A stretch of 64,000 bases of DNA, taken from positions 25,571,799-25,635,798 of the forward strand of contig NC_087072.1 in assembly GCF_026151205.1 (NCBI RefSeq), given 5' to 3'. The notes below the pieces were generated by a model. That model saw only the letters and a program-made list of their open reading frames with translations. It ran no database searches and was not told the DNA's origin. A program made the translations under genes and the position numbers. The first letter of the stretch is position 1, and every line of letters begins with the position of its first letter. Below are positions 22,401 to 34,110 of the stretch, piece after piece. Source of the stretch: Bolinopsis microptera. Taxonomy: Eukaryota > Ctenophora > Tentaculata > Lobata > Bolinopsidae.

Positions 22401-25400
22401 TGTTATCAGAGCAACTCCAACACTGCACACAGCAGCTCCCAGCAACCCAACAAATCCATAACTCTGAAATGTTGGAACGTTAGCAACTCCAACACTGCAC
22501 ACAGCAGCTCCCAGCAACCCAACAAATCCATAACTCTGAAATGTTAGAATGTTATCAGAGCAACTCCAACACTGCACACAGCAGCTCCCAGCAACCCAAC
22601 AAATCCATAACTCTGAAATGTTAGAATGTTATCAGAGCAACTCCAACACTGCACACAGCAGCTCCCAGCAACCCAACAAATCCATAACTCTGAAATGTTG
22701 GAACGTTATCAGAGCAACTCCAACACTGCACACAGCAGCTCCCCAGCAACCCAACAAATCCATAACTCTGAAATGTTAGAATGTTATCAGAGCAACTCCA
22801 ACACTGCACACAGCAGCCCCCAGCAACCCAACAAATCCATAACTCTGAAATGTTGGAACGTTATCAGAGCAACTCCAACACTGCACACAGCAGCTCCCAG
22901 CAACCCAACAAATCCATAACTCTGAAATGTTGGAACGTTATCAGAGCAACTCCAACACTGCACACAGCAGCTCCCAGCAACCCAACAAATCCATAACTCT
23001 GAAATGTTAGAATGTTATCAGAGCAACTCCAACACTGCACACAGCAGCCCCCAGCAACCCAACAAATCCATAACTCTGAAATGTTAGAATGTTATCAGTG
23101 CAACTCCAACACTGCACACAGCAGCTCCCAGCAACCCTACAAATCCATAACTCTGAAATGTTGGAACGTTATCAGAGCAACTCCAACACTGCACACAGCA
23201 GCTCCCAGCAACCCAACAAATCCATAACTCTGAAATGTTAGAATGTTATCAGAGCAACTCCAACACTGCACACAGCAGCCCCCAGCAACCCAACAAATCC
23301 ATAACTCTGAAATGTTAGAATGTTATCAACTCCAACACTGCACACAGCAGCTCCCAGCAACCCAACAAATCCATAACTCTGAAATGTCGGAACGTTATCA
23401 GAGCAACTCCAACACTGCACACAGCAGCCCCCAGCAACCCAACAAATCCATAACTCTGAAATGTTAGAATGTTATCAGTGCAACTCCAACACTGCACACA
23501 GCAGCTCCCAGCAACCCAACAAATCCATAACTCTGAAATGTTGCAATGTTATCAACTCCAACACTGCACACAGCAGCCCCCAGCAACCCAACAAATCCAT
23601 AACTCTGAAATGTTGGAACGTTAGCAGTGGCGCAACTCCAACACTGCACACAGCAGCTCCCAGCAACCCAACAAATCCATAACTCTGAAATGTTAGAGAT
23701 GTTTATCAGTGGCGCGAAGAGCAACTCCAACACTGCACACATGCAGCTCCCAGCAACCCAACAATCCATAACTCTGAAATGTTGCAATGTTATCAACTCC
23801 AACACTGCACACAGCAGCCCCCAGCAACCCAACAAATCCATAACTCTGAAATGTTGGGAATGTTATCAGAGCAACTCCAACACTGCACACAGCAGCTCCC
23901 AGCAACCCAACAAATCCATAACTCTGAAATGTTAGAATGTTATCAGAGCAAACTCCAACACTGCACACAGCAGCTCCCAGCAACCCAACAAATCCATAAC
24001 TCTGAAATGTTAGAATGTTATCAGAGCAACTCCAACACTGCACACAGCAGCTCCCAGCAACCCAACAAATCCATAACTCTGAAATGTTAGAATTTTTTGC
24101 GGCAACCCAAAACACTGCCACAGCAGCCCCAAAACCCCCAACAAATCCAAAACTTAAAATTTTGGGAAACTTTTAGAAATCCAACACTGCACACAGAGCC
24201 CCCAGAAAACCAACAAATCCATAACCTAAAAAGTAGAATTTTTTCAGGCAACCCAACCGGGCACACAGCAGCCCCGCAACCCAACAAATCCATAATTTAA
24301 AATGTTAGAATGTTATAGGCAACTCCAACACGGGAAACACAGCGCCCCCACCCCCCAAAAAATCCAAACCTGAAATGTTAAAATTTTGGATCAGAGCAAT
24401 CCACTGCACACGCGCTCCAGCAACCCAAACAAATCCTAACCGAATGGGGGAACGTATCAAGCAACCCCAACACCCCAAACCAGCCCCAGCAACCCCCAAA
24501 CCCCTAACCGAAATGTTGAATGTTATCAGAGCAACCCCAAAACCTGCACACGCACCCGAACCCAACAAACCCAAAACCCTGAATGTTGGAAACGTTATCA
24601 GAGCAACTCCAACACTGCACACAGCAGCTCCCAGCAACCCAACAAATCCATAACTCTGAAATGTTAGAATGTTATCAGAGCAACTCCAACACTGCACACA
24701 GCAGCTCCCAGCAACCCAACAAATCCATAACTCTGAAATGTTGGGAACGTTATCAGAGCAACTCCAACACTGCACACAGCAGCTCCCAGCAACCCAACAA
24801 ATCCATAACTCTGAAATGTTAGAATGGTATCAGAGCAACTCCAACACTGCACACAGCAGCTCCCAGCAACCCAACAAATCCATAACTCTGAAATGTGGAA
24901 CGTTATCAGAGCAACTCCAACACTGCACACAGCTGCTCCCAGCAACCCTACAAATCCATAACTCTGAAATGTTAGAACGTTATCAGTGGCGCGAACTCCA
25001 ACACTGCACACAGCAGCTCCCAGCAACCCAACAAATCCTAACTCTGAAATGTTAGAATGTTATCAGTGCAACTCCAACACTGCAACAGCAGCTCCAGCAA
25101 ACCTACAAATCCATAACTCTGAAATGTGGGAATGTTATCAGTGCAACCCCAACACTGCACACAGCAGCTCCCAGCAACCCAACAAATCCATAACTCTGAA
25201 ATGTTAGAATGTTATCAGAGCACACTCAACACTGCACACTAAGCAGCTCCCAGCAATCCCAACAAATCCATAACTCTGAAATGTTAGAATGTTATCAGGG
25301 CAACTCCAACACTGCACACAGCAGCTCCCAGCAACCCTACAAATCCATAACTCTGAAATGTTAGAATGTTATCAAGTGCAACTCCAAACACTGCACACAG

Positions 25401-26897
25401 CAGCTCCAGCAACCCTACAAATCCTAACTCTGAAATGTTGGAACGTTATCAGAGCAACTCCAACACTGCACACAGACTCTCCCAGCAACCCAACAAATCC
25501 ATACTCTGAAATGTTGGAATGTTATCAGTTCAGAGCAACTCCAACACTGCACACAGCAGCTCCCAGCAACCCAACAAATCCAGAACTCTGAAATGTTAGA
25601 ATGGTTTCAGTGCAACTCCATCCACTGCACACAGCTGCTCCCAGCAACCCAACAAATCCATAACTCTGAAATGTTGCAATGTTATCTACTGCCAACACTG
25701 CACACTGCTGCTTCCAGCAACCCACAAATCCATAACTTCTGAATGTAGATGGTTATCAGTGGCAACTCCAACACTGCACACAGCAGCTCCCAGCAACCTA
25801 GCAAATCCATAACTCTGAAATGTTGGAACGTTATCAGTGGGCGCGAAGAGGACGGTCAATCAGATAGCGGCAGCACGTTAGTTTGAAGTAGGATGAATGT
25901 ATAAACCAACAAGTTTTTGGGACTGGGAGATGAGGAAAGCAACAGCTGGAATGTCGACAAATTTGTTCCGGATGTGAGATAGCTGGAACTTTACCATGAA
26001 GGAGCTACTCATATTATTAGTCTGTTTTTAATCCTTTTTTAAAAACAACAGCGGACATATTTCCTATGAAGGGGTAAAGATAAACTAGGAACTCAGAAGT
26101 CGTATTGATTTTTATGAAGAAGGCACCTGTCATGTCACGTAACCATGATCGAGTAGAGTCTCATTACCGCGCGTCAAATACGCGCGTAACGTGATGCTAA
26201 AATTTCACTCTCGCTACAACTTACAAACTGTGCGTTTTCCATGACGTAGAGTGAAAATTTCCGACCTTCTAGACATAGGTCTATTTTTCGGAGAGAAAAC
26301 TCGTTAAAAATTTAAGAAATTCATAGACTCGTGGAATATAAATAACATAGATTGAAAAAACTTGTCGCAAAACATATCTAGTAAATCGAAATGCTGAATG
26401 CTTCATGTTTGATTAAATTTTCCGTCGACAGGAACGAATAATTTTCAGAGTTTTGGATAACCGTTAGCTACGATGACTTAAATACCATGCTAAACTCACA
26501 TAGTTGAATTTGGGACCAGAACCACCTGATTGGCCGCCTTGTCTCCAACCAGAAAAACTAGGAAGGAATGCTCTCTGAAAATAGACCTGGTTAGCAAGTT
26601 AGTGGTATTTACGCTGACTGAAATCTTTTAAAAAGATAAAGCAAAGATTGCTAGAATGATTTGCATGCCAAGTTGACTTAATATCAGAGTACACTGTATA
26701 CACTACAGTATACTCTGCACTGTATACACTGGTATACACAGTATACACGAACCGAGGTTTGTGCAAAATTGCGAGAGGACGTTTGAGCCAACAAGCGGGT
26801 ACACTGAGATATCAGAGTCATCCTACTAGGAGAGGGTTAGTAAGTAAACTGAATTAAAACTCAAAGTAACAAGACAATTTACACGCGCTGAATTCAT
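16465..26897 (-). CDS. CYC1: Cytochrome c1, complex III haem subunit
   Basis: The haem-bearing subunit of the ubiquinol-cytochrome c reductase complex in the inner mitochondrial membrane; it passes electrons to cytochrome c. Exons on the minus strand: 26897-26883 (15 bases, tentative), 26574-26500, 20162-20011, 19878-19752, 19549-19231, 19068-18968 and 16656-16465. All phases fit, giving 326 residues (human: 325). Visible landmarks: a hydrophobic presequence segment GFVGLLGAAVCSVGVAL, LRRGFQVYKEVCQACHS with the CxxCH haem site, NNGAHPPDL, EDYLFSLLTGY, NPYFHGYYIGMAQ with the axial Met, QIAKDIIQYLAW, and the C-terminal anchor AVASAAALVIISYIAMRTRR. The tail after the anchor is longer than in vertebrates. 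The last intron (18967-16657) encloses a complete PI-PLC-like gene on the other strand. The intron before 20162 carries the 77-base array derived from that exon. The first tiny exon (MNSAR) is the weakest part of the model. Confidence 0.9.
16935..17065. repeat. Heptamer repeat CCAGTAA/CCAGTTA
   Basis: About 18 tandem 7-base units alternate between CCAGTTA and CCAGTAA, with two CCGGTAA/CCGGTTA variants. Adjacent units create the word TAACCAGTTA. It lies in the last intron of cytochrome c1, 0.5 kb upstream of the nested gene. Confidence 0.85.
17565..18759 (+). CDS. Secreted PI-PLC X-domain protein
   Basis: Three exons in consistent phase: 17565-17700, 17806-18431 and 18541-18759, with introns of only 105 and 109 bases; 326 residues. 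A signal peptide (MLLLLAFLISTAAG) suggests secretion. The PI-PLC X-domain pattern is clear: GTHNSGA with the first catalytic His (about residue 48), QLELGIRYFDLDLAH with the Asp-rich strand, LAHCNENIGC with the second His, and NLVLIDYAGRG near the end. Known relatives cleave phosphatidylinositol or are inactive PLCXD-type proteins; substrate and activity cannot be read from the sequence. The whole gene lies inside the last intron of cytochrome c1, on the opposite strand. The start ATG is chosen because it begins the signal peptide. Confidence 0.85.
20163..25838 (-). repeat. 77-base minisatellite from a CYC1 exon start
   Basis: About 74 head-to-tail copies of a 77-base unit lie in the second intron of cytochrome c1. 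Read on the minus strand, each unit carries CTAACATTTCAG (a 3' splice acceptor) followed by the first 57 coding bases of the exon that starts at 20162 (SYGFVGLLGAAVCSVGVAL), then ATAACATT and the next acceptor. The true exon departs from the repeat after GTTGCTCTGA. The array copies have no donor site, and their frame reaches TAA soon after the duplicated segment. Variants (AGAGC/AGTGC, AGAATG/GGAACG) recur in blocks, indicating multi-unit duplications. Open frames on either strand are by-products of the repeat. Confidence 0.92.
24090..24590. repeat. Degraded patch within the 77-base array
   Basis: About six units here have many base changes and indels, mostly extra C and A or missing T and G, whereas units on both sides are almost perfect. 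That abrupt change is more typical of poor consensus sequence inside a collapsed repeat than of evolution. Confidence 0.6.
25839..26499. other. CYC1 intron sequence
   Basis: Non-repetitive intron DNA between the minisatellite and the second coding exon of cytochrome c1. Nothing else is recognised. Confidence 0.5.
26690..26755. repeat. Cluster of GTATAC palindromes
   Basis: Four GTATAC words and related GTATACT/GTATACA words sit in about 65 bases, making several overlapping short inverted repeats. It lies in the first intron proposed for cytochrome c1, near its presumed promoter. Confidence 0.5.
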
Positions 26898-27114
26898 CTC
26901 ATGATTGTTTTTCTGATTATTTTACTTTTCTGAAAATCGATGATAAAACAATAAAATACGCAAAATTAAGACCAATTTATCCATTACAACAATAGATACT
27001 AAAAAGTGTGTCAACTGAAATAGAAAACGCTTCGTCAATATGCTATGCATTATGCATTATATCACAAAATGATAATTATAATAATATAAGAAATCAACAT
27101 TTGTTACCAATTTA

Positions 27115-28678
27115 TCAATCTGAATCACTATCTGAATCATCAACTTTGAAAGGATCAAACTCGGTAAAAGATTTTCTGTACTGCTTAACTAATGTTCCTC
27201 TTGCTCTTAGATATTTTACATTCCTTCCAGCTAACTCTCCCTGGGCATATTGAGCAGTTCCTCAGATGCCAACACTTCCTGCCGAACTGAAGAGGAACCG
27301 GACTTTCTGAGAACACAAAAACACAGGTTTATCCGGTTTTCAAACTCAGCAATGAAGTAATCACTTCCAGGAGGTACCATTCCTTCCAATCCTCACCAAC
27401 CGGTATTTCCTGTACCTCTAGGTTATACTTATCAGCAAAGGTATAGAACACGTCCTTAATGTCGTTGACCGAGTACCGGGATACAGGTACAGCCTGTATC
27501 TGCATGTGTGACGTGGACAGACTGCGCTCAAAGAACACTGTCGGTTGATTTCTTGTTTGGTTCTGTTCAGGGTTCTTAAAGCTCGTTTGAACTTTTTCTA
27601 CGTCTTCTTGCTGGTTTGGTTCCAAGAATTGCGAACTTTAATGTGGTGGTCGGGACAATCATTACGGGGTCGTTGCTTAATGCGCCTTTTGCAAGCGCTA
27701 AATACATGCGAAGCACCAACAGATAGGACTAAATGTTGCTCAACATTTGGTGATTTCAAAACAGAACAGCAACATCTCTTTCTTCTTCTCCGTGCTGTCA
27801 GCACCACCGGGTGCAGCAGGTCATCTTGCGCTTGTCACCCCGTGCTGTAAAAGTGCTGCGGCTTCAAATCTCTACTTTGTTTTGCTCTTTTCAACCTCAA
27901 TGTAAGGGTTTTCTGTGGTTTCTGCAGGTTGTTTTCTCAGTTCCGCATCAGTAAGGTGTTTCATGGGAACGTAATTTAAAGCATACAACCACTACTCTTA
28001 GTTTTTATTTCCTGCACAGTCTAAGGAAAGGAAACGAGTACAATACGTTGCTTTCTCGTGCAGGATCTTGTGGTTGCGGTAGGGGAGTCGCTCATAGTAC
28101 GGGCCTGATACGAAGTGATACCGAGGTTTTATGGTGTTGACAAGATGTGACAACTCAGGAATACCCTCGGGTACTTTAAAATCTGGTTTTTTAACGTACC
28201 TCAGGACATCAGAGGGCCACTGACTAGTGATGAGAATATCAATACCATTCATAACACCTGACTGAGCCTGTAGAATGTTCAGATCTGTTTCAGTGTAACA
28301 GTGAGGCTCATTTGACATGCCATCTCCGAACACACCACTGATATAAGCTATAGATAATCCGTTAGGTGGTTGTGTACACACCTCTCCGTCCTAAATAAGT
28401 CACATTTTCTGTAACCTCCCCGTCTACCAATATGCGAGAAATAAGCGGTATGTGACTCTTTTGTAGCACCTAAAATATAAGTGGGAACATCCAGCTTGTA
28501 AGTGCCATCTCTGAGACTGAGCCAGGACTCAGCGTTATCTCCGATCACATGACCAGGGATGAGGAGAAGGTGAAATGGGCCCACTTTTTGAGTTGACAGT
28601 GTTTACACGTGAACAGAGCTGTTTGAAGTTTCCTTGCACACTTCCAGCCACCAGGATCTTCAGAGTTTCCTTTGACAT
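27115..28678 (-). pseudogene. CWF19L1: CWF19L1-like, intronless and frameshifted
   Basis: Collinear similarity to the whole of CWF19-like protein 1, a splicing-associated protein with a metallophosphoesterase-like N-terminus and a HIT-like CwfJ C-terminal domain. It starts MSKETLKILVAGSVQGNF. Further pieces in changing frames include LDVPTYILGATKESHTAYF, VTENVTYLGRRGV, IKPRYHFVSGPYYERLPYRN, TDAELRKQPAETTENPY, LKSPNVEQHLVLSVGAS, SHMQIQAVPVSRYSVNDIKD, PGSDYFIAEFEN and a C-terminal FTEFDPFKVDDSDSDSD before TGA. At least six frame changes or in-frame stops separate them, and there is no intron in 1.56 kb, about the length expected for the full coding sequence. Either it is a retrocopy/pseudogene or the assembly has clustered indels here. 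No poly(A) tract follows the stop, which does not favour a young retrocopy. Confidence 0.75.
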
Positions 28679-29467
28679 TCCTTTAAGATAATTGGGTCAA
28701 GGGAATGTGCGTTTGTAGTTGTTGGTGTATGATACAAAGCAAACATCGATGGAAACATTTATATTCCAGTCTAGGAAACATGTAACCATACTTGAGTCTT
28801 GGACTCAAGATGTTGTGAAATAATTTGTAATATAAATTCTGTTATCTTCATATTTCATTCTAATATTGTAGAACAGCATGAAGAGTAAATAAATTTATCT
28901 AACGGAACTGATGAATATATTATTGGTTTCATGTAAAGTAAACGTGATAATAAAATCAGAACATAAATATTTACAAAATACACAATATTGAACAAATTGT
29001 ACAATTGTTATCGAGTTCAACATTTGGTAAAATTACATTTCTCATTTTATCAAAAAGTGCCCATTTAAAATACACCTTTAAAATCAGTGTTAGGTATTTG
29101 AAATGCTAACATATTGCAAACCTAATACCCAGTATCCTAAAAACGTAGCTTCAATTTCAGATCTAAAAAATTAATTATGCAAGGTCTGATCAGTGTACAA
29201 AAAGGACCTGATATTTTGTAATTCTGTAAGGCTCTGAACGACAAAATAAATGATTAAAGTTCGAACACTGCGATTAACTTTGATTCAGGATCAATATCAA
29301 ACTTTCTCTGGTAATCTTCACAGAGTCTAATCGAAATTTTATCATATAAGGGAAGCATCAATAAAATAATTCATCGAATTTCCAAGCGATCAACTATGAA
29401 GTTATGTTCATATGAAACAAAGAATAATTCTAATTTCTGTAAGTTTCAGCAAGTTGCAGCCCAGTTC

Positions 29468-31116
29468 CTATCCAAGTGTTCGGACGAATGCTTCCCTGCT
29501 GGACTCCAGGTCGAATACCATCTGTCTGACCTGCTCTTCATCTAGCGGTATCTGTGCAGACAACTTGGTCCAGTTCCCCAACCCTGACCAAATTCAACTT
29601 GTTAAATACAACTTGTCCAGTTCCCCAACCCTGACCTAATTCAACTTGTTAATACAACTTGTCCAGTTCCCCAACCCTGACCAATTCAACTTGTTAAATA
29701 CAACTGTCCCAGTTCCCCAACCCTGAGCAAATTCAACTTGTTAAATTCAACTTGTTAAATGAGCTACCTTAAGAAAATAATTTAATATATTAAGCTCTTA
29801 CTCTCTTAGGATTATGACTGGAATTGGGCGGAGTTTTAATGTGAACCTGATTTTATGTTGAACAATTATTATTAAAGTGTTACATTTCCTTGGGCCTGAG
29901 GCTTTAGTTGTATATTTTTCCTTCTCGTAGTTGATGTACTGTGTATTTTGCAATATGCGATAGTCAAAAAGGAAAAAATCGAGTAATACTAAATACTTGG
30001 ACACAGAAATAACATAAAGAACTTACCAGAAATATACTTTCTTCGTGCCATCAAAGTCGGACGGTAGGTTACTCATCCGGTCTAGAACATCTGCCAAGCA
30101 TTTCAAATCGGTGTACAGCTCATCCTTAGCTCTCATATCCATTTGAAGTTTGTCACACAGAGTGATGTACAAAGATATCACATCAGCTATACTCTTGCTG
30201 ATATTTCCTGAAATGATTTGGATGATTAAATGTTTGGTAGTTTTTGGACAGCTGTGCTAAAAAACAGGACATTACTTTATTATATTTTTACATTATTTAG
30301 AATTAAGTTTTGTATTTACCTTGGTTATCCTGTATAGTGATTGGCTTGCCCTCCTCAATTCGCTGTAAGGCTGCAGGACAGTCCAGGTAATACTCCTTCA
30401 TAAATGTTGGTATGTCTGGGTAGGCACTCGATTTAACCAGGTTGAATGCTGCCTACGACAAAATATGTTACACTAAATTAATTAGATAATTCACTACTGA
30501 CACAGATAATTTTACAGTCCATGTTACAACAGTTCAGTTCATGTACTACAGAATGTCAGATATATAAATTAGGAAAGTATCCCAGCCCCCCCCCCCCCCC
30601 CCCCACCTAGCCTCAACAAATGAAGCTTGCCTACTCACGCTGACTTGTGCTAAAAGTTTGGAGCACGCCTCAGTGTATTCTTTAGCTGTAAGAGCATCTT
30701 TAATGTAAGCTTTTTCCAGGCACTGTAGTGTTTGGATGAGCGCAAACAAGTCAGCCATGTTGTCATACTTTTCCCTTTCACGAGCATTTCGGAACAACTT
30801 CACCTCCTGGCAAGTTTAATATATTACATGCTGAGTAGCAGACAAGATTAGCTTACAATAAGTTACTTGGGGTTGAGTGCAGACACAATTTTTATGAATT
30901 TTGGTGTCATCTCTTTAAAAAACAGAGTTTTTAAATACTCCGAAAATTTCGGAATAATCTAATTTAAAAGCAACAAATGCACAACATACTAAAATAGCAG
31001 TCTTTGGTTAAATAATGACTGGTGTTACTAATTGAAAATGCACCAACCTCATATAATTCAGGTCTGTTTGTGTCGAACCTTCTCTCATGACGTCTGCCAC
31101 TATTAGCTGAATACAT
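29468..31116 (-). CDS. VPS28: VPS28, ESCRT-I subunit
   Basis: A core subunit of ESCRT-I, which sorts ubiquitinated membrane proteins into multivesicular endosomes; cytosolic and endosomal. Exons on the minus strand: 31116-31048, 30806-30639, 30452-30320, 30207-30027 and 29588-29468, together 223 residues (human 221). Landmarks: [48 protein letters not shown] (N-terminal core), [31 protein letters not shown], and [20 protein letters not shown] (C-terminal four-helix domain). The last exon boundary is set by length and phase, but the assembled bases just before it (29590-29589 read on the minus strand) are TG rather than AG. A 46-base repeat copied from this junction lies directly upstream. Confidence 0.88.
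29555..29762 (-). repeat. 46-base repeat from the VPS28 last-exon junction
   Basis: About four copies of a 46-47-base unit. Read on the minus strand it holds GGTCAGGGTTGGGGAACTGG and ACAAGTTGAATT, so it includes the start of the last VPS28 exon (SGLGNWTKL) and its acceptor region. The copies differ at the acceptor: only the second copy (near 29637) has TTAG, the others have TG or TGC. Confidence 0.75.
30586..30606. repeat. Poly-C tract
   Basis: A run of about 17 C in the second intron of VPS28. Its length is likely to be inaccurate. Confidence 0.8.
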
Positions 31117-32135
31117 CCCTATAAACTATTATATATACAGAGGAAATGGTTTAACTTAATAATAATTTGTATAATTTGTAAAGTTCGTAGATTCCTCTAC
31201 AGGGTCATCGAATAGTTCGACCGCCCTTCACTTCATGAAAATAAATCTTTTCTAAGCAGTACAATGGCAATGTTAACAATGAAATACTGTTTGCATCAAG
31301 TTTTTTATTAAAGCTTTAGCTTAAATTATAATCATGCGCTGCAGATAAAAGTAGTTTCGGTTAAGAAACTCTTTTGTAGTTTAATGTCAGTTTATGAAAT
31401 CAGAAATCAGATAGTCAATTGCAGACACTGAAAATAAATTGTTAACATCAAATTCTGAACATAAATTAAAACACACTAAGATCATTATATTAAAAACACT
31501 TAGTTGCCAAGAAAACTGATAGGGACTTGGTATAAAGTCTGCAAGTTGATATTTATGTCACGTCCCCACTAGAAGTAGTCTCTATTCAACAAAAAATACT
31601 TTGCAGTAACTTTTTTGCATTCCCAAACTGTGTAGTCAAGCAAAAGTTTCTATCATATTTGCTTTTGGAAATCGTTTAAACAAATTTATAAAAATTATAA
31701 TAATTTGAATAATTGAAAAGCTTTGCTCTTGCCCCTTATTTCAGCTACTCATAAAAGATAAAAATTCAAATTTATTTAATGATTATTAATATCTTAATAA
31801 CGAGAATGGTCCTGCAAGAATATAAAAACAACAACAGCAGATCTTTCAATGTATATAGTTATCTCTTTAAAAATGTTTCTTAAATTTCTTATTATTATAC
31901 TCTTATCAAATTAATGAAGTATGATTAACTGTATGTCATTATCTGAAAAACAAATTTTAATGTTGGTAATTTATGCCTGTTATGATGAATTAATAACACT
32001 TTTACGAAATCTAACATTTTCAAGCACATTTTCTTACAACCAGCGCAGATCTATGCCAAGTAAAAATAGTGAAAAAACCGCCAGTACACTCAATGATTGC
32101 AATATAATAAGGAAGCACTTTATATTTAAAACATG
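31117..32135. other. Intergenic spacer, VPS28 to SMIM13-like
   Basis: One kilobase of AT-rich sequence that would hold the VPS28 promoter and the 3' untranslated region of the upstream microprotein gene. The 72-codon plus-strand frame at 31921-32139 has no supporting feature. Confidence 0.4.
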
Positions 32136-32478
32136 TTAATCAACTTTTCTGTTCCTTGCTTTCCCTGTTATAGGTGGAACAGCTGCCTGATCAGCTACAG
32201 TTTCTTCTCTGTCCAAACCAAACATGGCCCTAAAAACAGGCATTTTTGATAGAAGCAGCTTCCATAGGACAAACCACGCTGAAAAATGGTTTATACAAAT
32301 TATTGATAGGGAAGTACAAACGAAGTACAAACTGTGTCAGCTATCCGCAAATTATTTAAATATAGGGCTCACCTTTTGATAAACAAATCATTCTGTTACC
32401 TGAGCTTATGAAGATAGCAAGAACGATGAGAGATCCCAAAATTGAGGCAGCGGAAACAGCTATCAGATGGAGATCCAT
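32136..32478 (-). CDS. SMIM13-like single-pass microprotein
   Basis: Two exons in consistent phase (32478-32400 and 32278-32136) encode 73 residues. An N-terminal hydrophobic helix (HLIAVSAASILGSLIVLAIF) spans the junction region and is followed by AWFVLWKLLLSKMPVFRAMF, which lines up with the WYFVWHLFLSKFKFLREL block of vertebrate SMIM13, then an acidic and a basic tail ending in RNRKVD. The family is small, membrane-anchored and of unknown function. The resemblance is short but placed at the same point after a transmembrane segment in both. The ATG chosen is the one that starts directly before the hydrophobic helix. Confidence 0.6.
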
Positions 32479-32499
32479 TTCATACTTTGAGCAAGGGCA

Positions 32500-33390
32500 C
32501 TTTCCAATGGATTAACTACATGTAACATGCCATGGTGTATCTCCTAAATTATGGAAACAAACATAAGTTTAAAGTGATGAATAAGGTATCTACAATAGCT
32601 TGAAGTTTAAAGTTACAATTTATAAAATGATACATTTAATCAAATCAAGTTCCAATTAGCTGAGTACAATGCACAGCTAACGGAAATGGTCCATTGCTAT
32701 TAATATTATTTGCAACTTCAAGACTATGTTCATATATGTCCCCAAAAGAAGTATCAAGTGCTGCCCGAAATGTCCAAGCTATGTCAGTGTAACACCGATT
32801 CAAGAATAATGTCAACAGTCATATGATTCGCAAGATGAAATGAGATTAAATGGGCGACCAAACATGGTTTCATGGACTATACTATGCAGTCGACATACAA
32901 CACTTGCAAGACATTTCAAAAATATACAATGAACAAATTAATCGACTCCCAGTGTCACCTAGCCTGCCATAGGGAGCGAAGAAAAATGGCACATCTTCGT
33001 AACATAATGTCTCCTTGGTCGATTCAGCCGAATGACCGGTATCATGATTAAGGCTTTAAAGAAGATGGTATCTACAAAAAAATACAAAGTCCCCTTCTAA
33101 ACATCTACATTGTAGTGTACTGTTAACAAATCAATTCAAATCATAACACAATGATACATAAGATCATCACAAATATTCATAAAAATATCTTTAAAATTTA
33201 AATTACACCCAAACGGTTTAGTTCAGGTTAATAAACGTCTTCTTTGCTAGATAGGGAAGAAACCACAAATAATCATTAATCATTATGTTTACTTTATTTT
33301 CTAAATAATTATTTCCTTCAATTCTACTTATCACCTCATCACACACTTTCCAGAGATGATGAACACAATAAATTTTTGTATCACGTCGTG
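32500..33390. other. Upstream intergenic DNA
   Basis: AT-rich sequence without recognisable genes. The minus-strand frame at 33466-33218 runs partly into the GC-rich repeat described next and is not called. Confidence 0.4.
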
Positions 33391-34110
33391 ACCCCCACGG
33401 TCGTTTCACTGTATCGTCCTGAGGATACAGGGGGAGCAACGCACTCGTGCGCGGCGGGTCATACAACGTATGACAACTAACTGCTAGGCTGCCAACTGTT
33501 GCTCACTGCTGCAGTTAGTTAGCAGCAGTTTTATGCATGTTTTACTGTGTACTGCGTAGCGCACGACGCGTTCACATAGTACATGTATAGCCATGTGTCT
33601 AAACATACTGCGTGACGCGCTTGTTTCACGCGCTTATACTGCAAGCAAGAGGGCTCTGGTTAGAGCAACACGACGCGCGCAACTTTTGAAAACGGCTGCT
33701 CACTGCCGCTAACTGCTGCCCACTGCTGCTAACTGCTCCAAATAGCGCGTGCTTGTAAAACGATATTTCAGCTGTTCATGCTTTAGGATTCGAGTCAGTT
33801 TTTGTTTTAAAGTAATTGTGAAAATAGTATCAAGTATAAATATTTAAAATACAGATAATTTAACAATAATTAAATGTTTTCAATCCCTCACAGCTTGTAG
33901 CGCGATGCGTTACTAGTGTGCCGCGCCGAGCTGAGATGAATTGACATCGTCAATTAACTCACAGCTAGCTCGTATCGGTTCATAGTATAGTTATAGTACT
34001 AAATGCATACGTTGCGATATGTGGTTGCGATTAACGTTATATATTTGATGCAAGACTCCTTTATCGTCCTGACGATACAGGGGGAACCGCGCACTCGTGC
34101 GCGGCGGGGG
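33390..34110. repeat. CpG-rich dispersed repeat, copy 1
   Basis: Contains TATCGTCCTGAGGATACAGG and ACGCACTCGTGCGCGGCGGG near its left end, and almost the same pair again at 34065-34110, so the segment is bounded by direct repeats of about 50 bases. Between them are CTAACTGCTGC-type words (33480-33740) and GTAGCGCGATGC. Related sequence recurs at 46735-47280. It ends exactly where the 91-base satellite starts. Confidence 0.5.

Noticed and set aside
20476-25725. Many open frames of 60-156 codons on both strands across the 77-base array
   Set aside because: They are the repeat read in different frames; the stops occur at fixed places in the unit. Only the exon at 20162-20011 belongs to a gene.
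33218-33466. 82-codon minus-strand open frame
   Set aside because: Partly overlaps the CpG-rich repeat; no motif or splice support.
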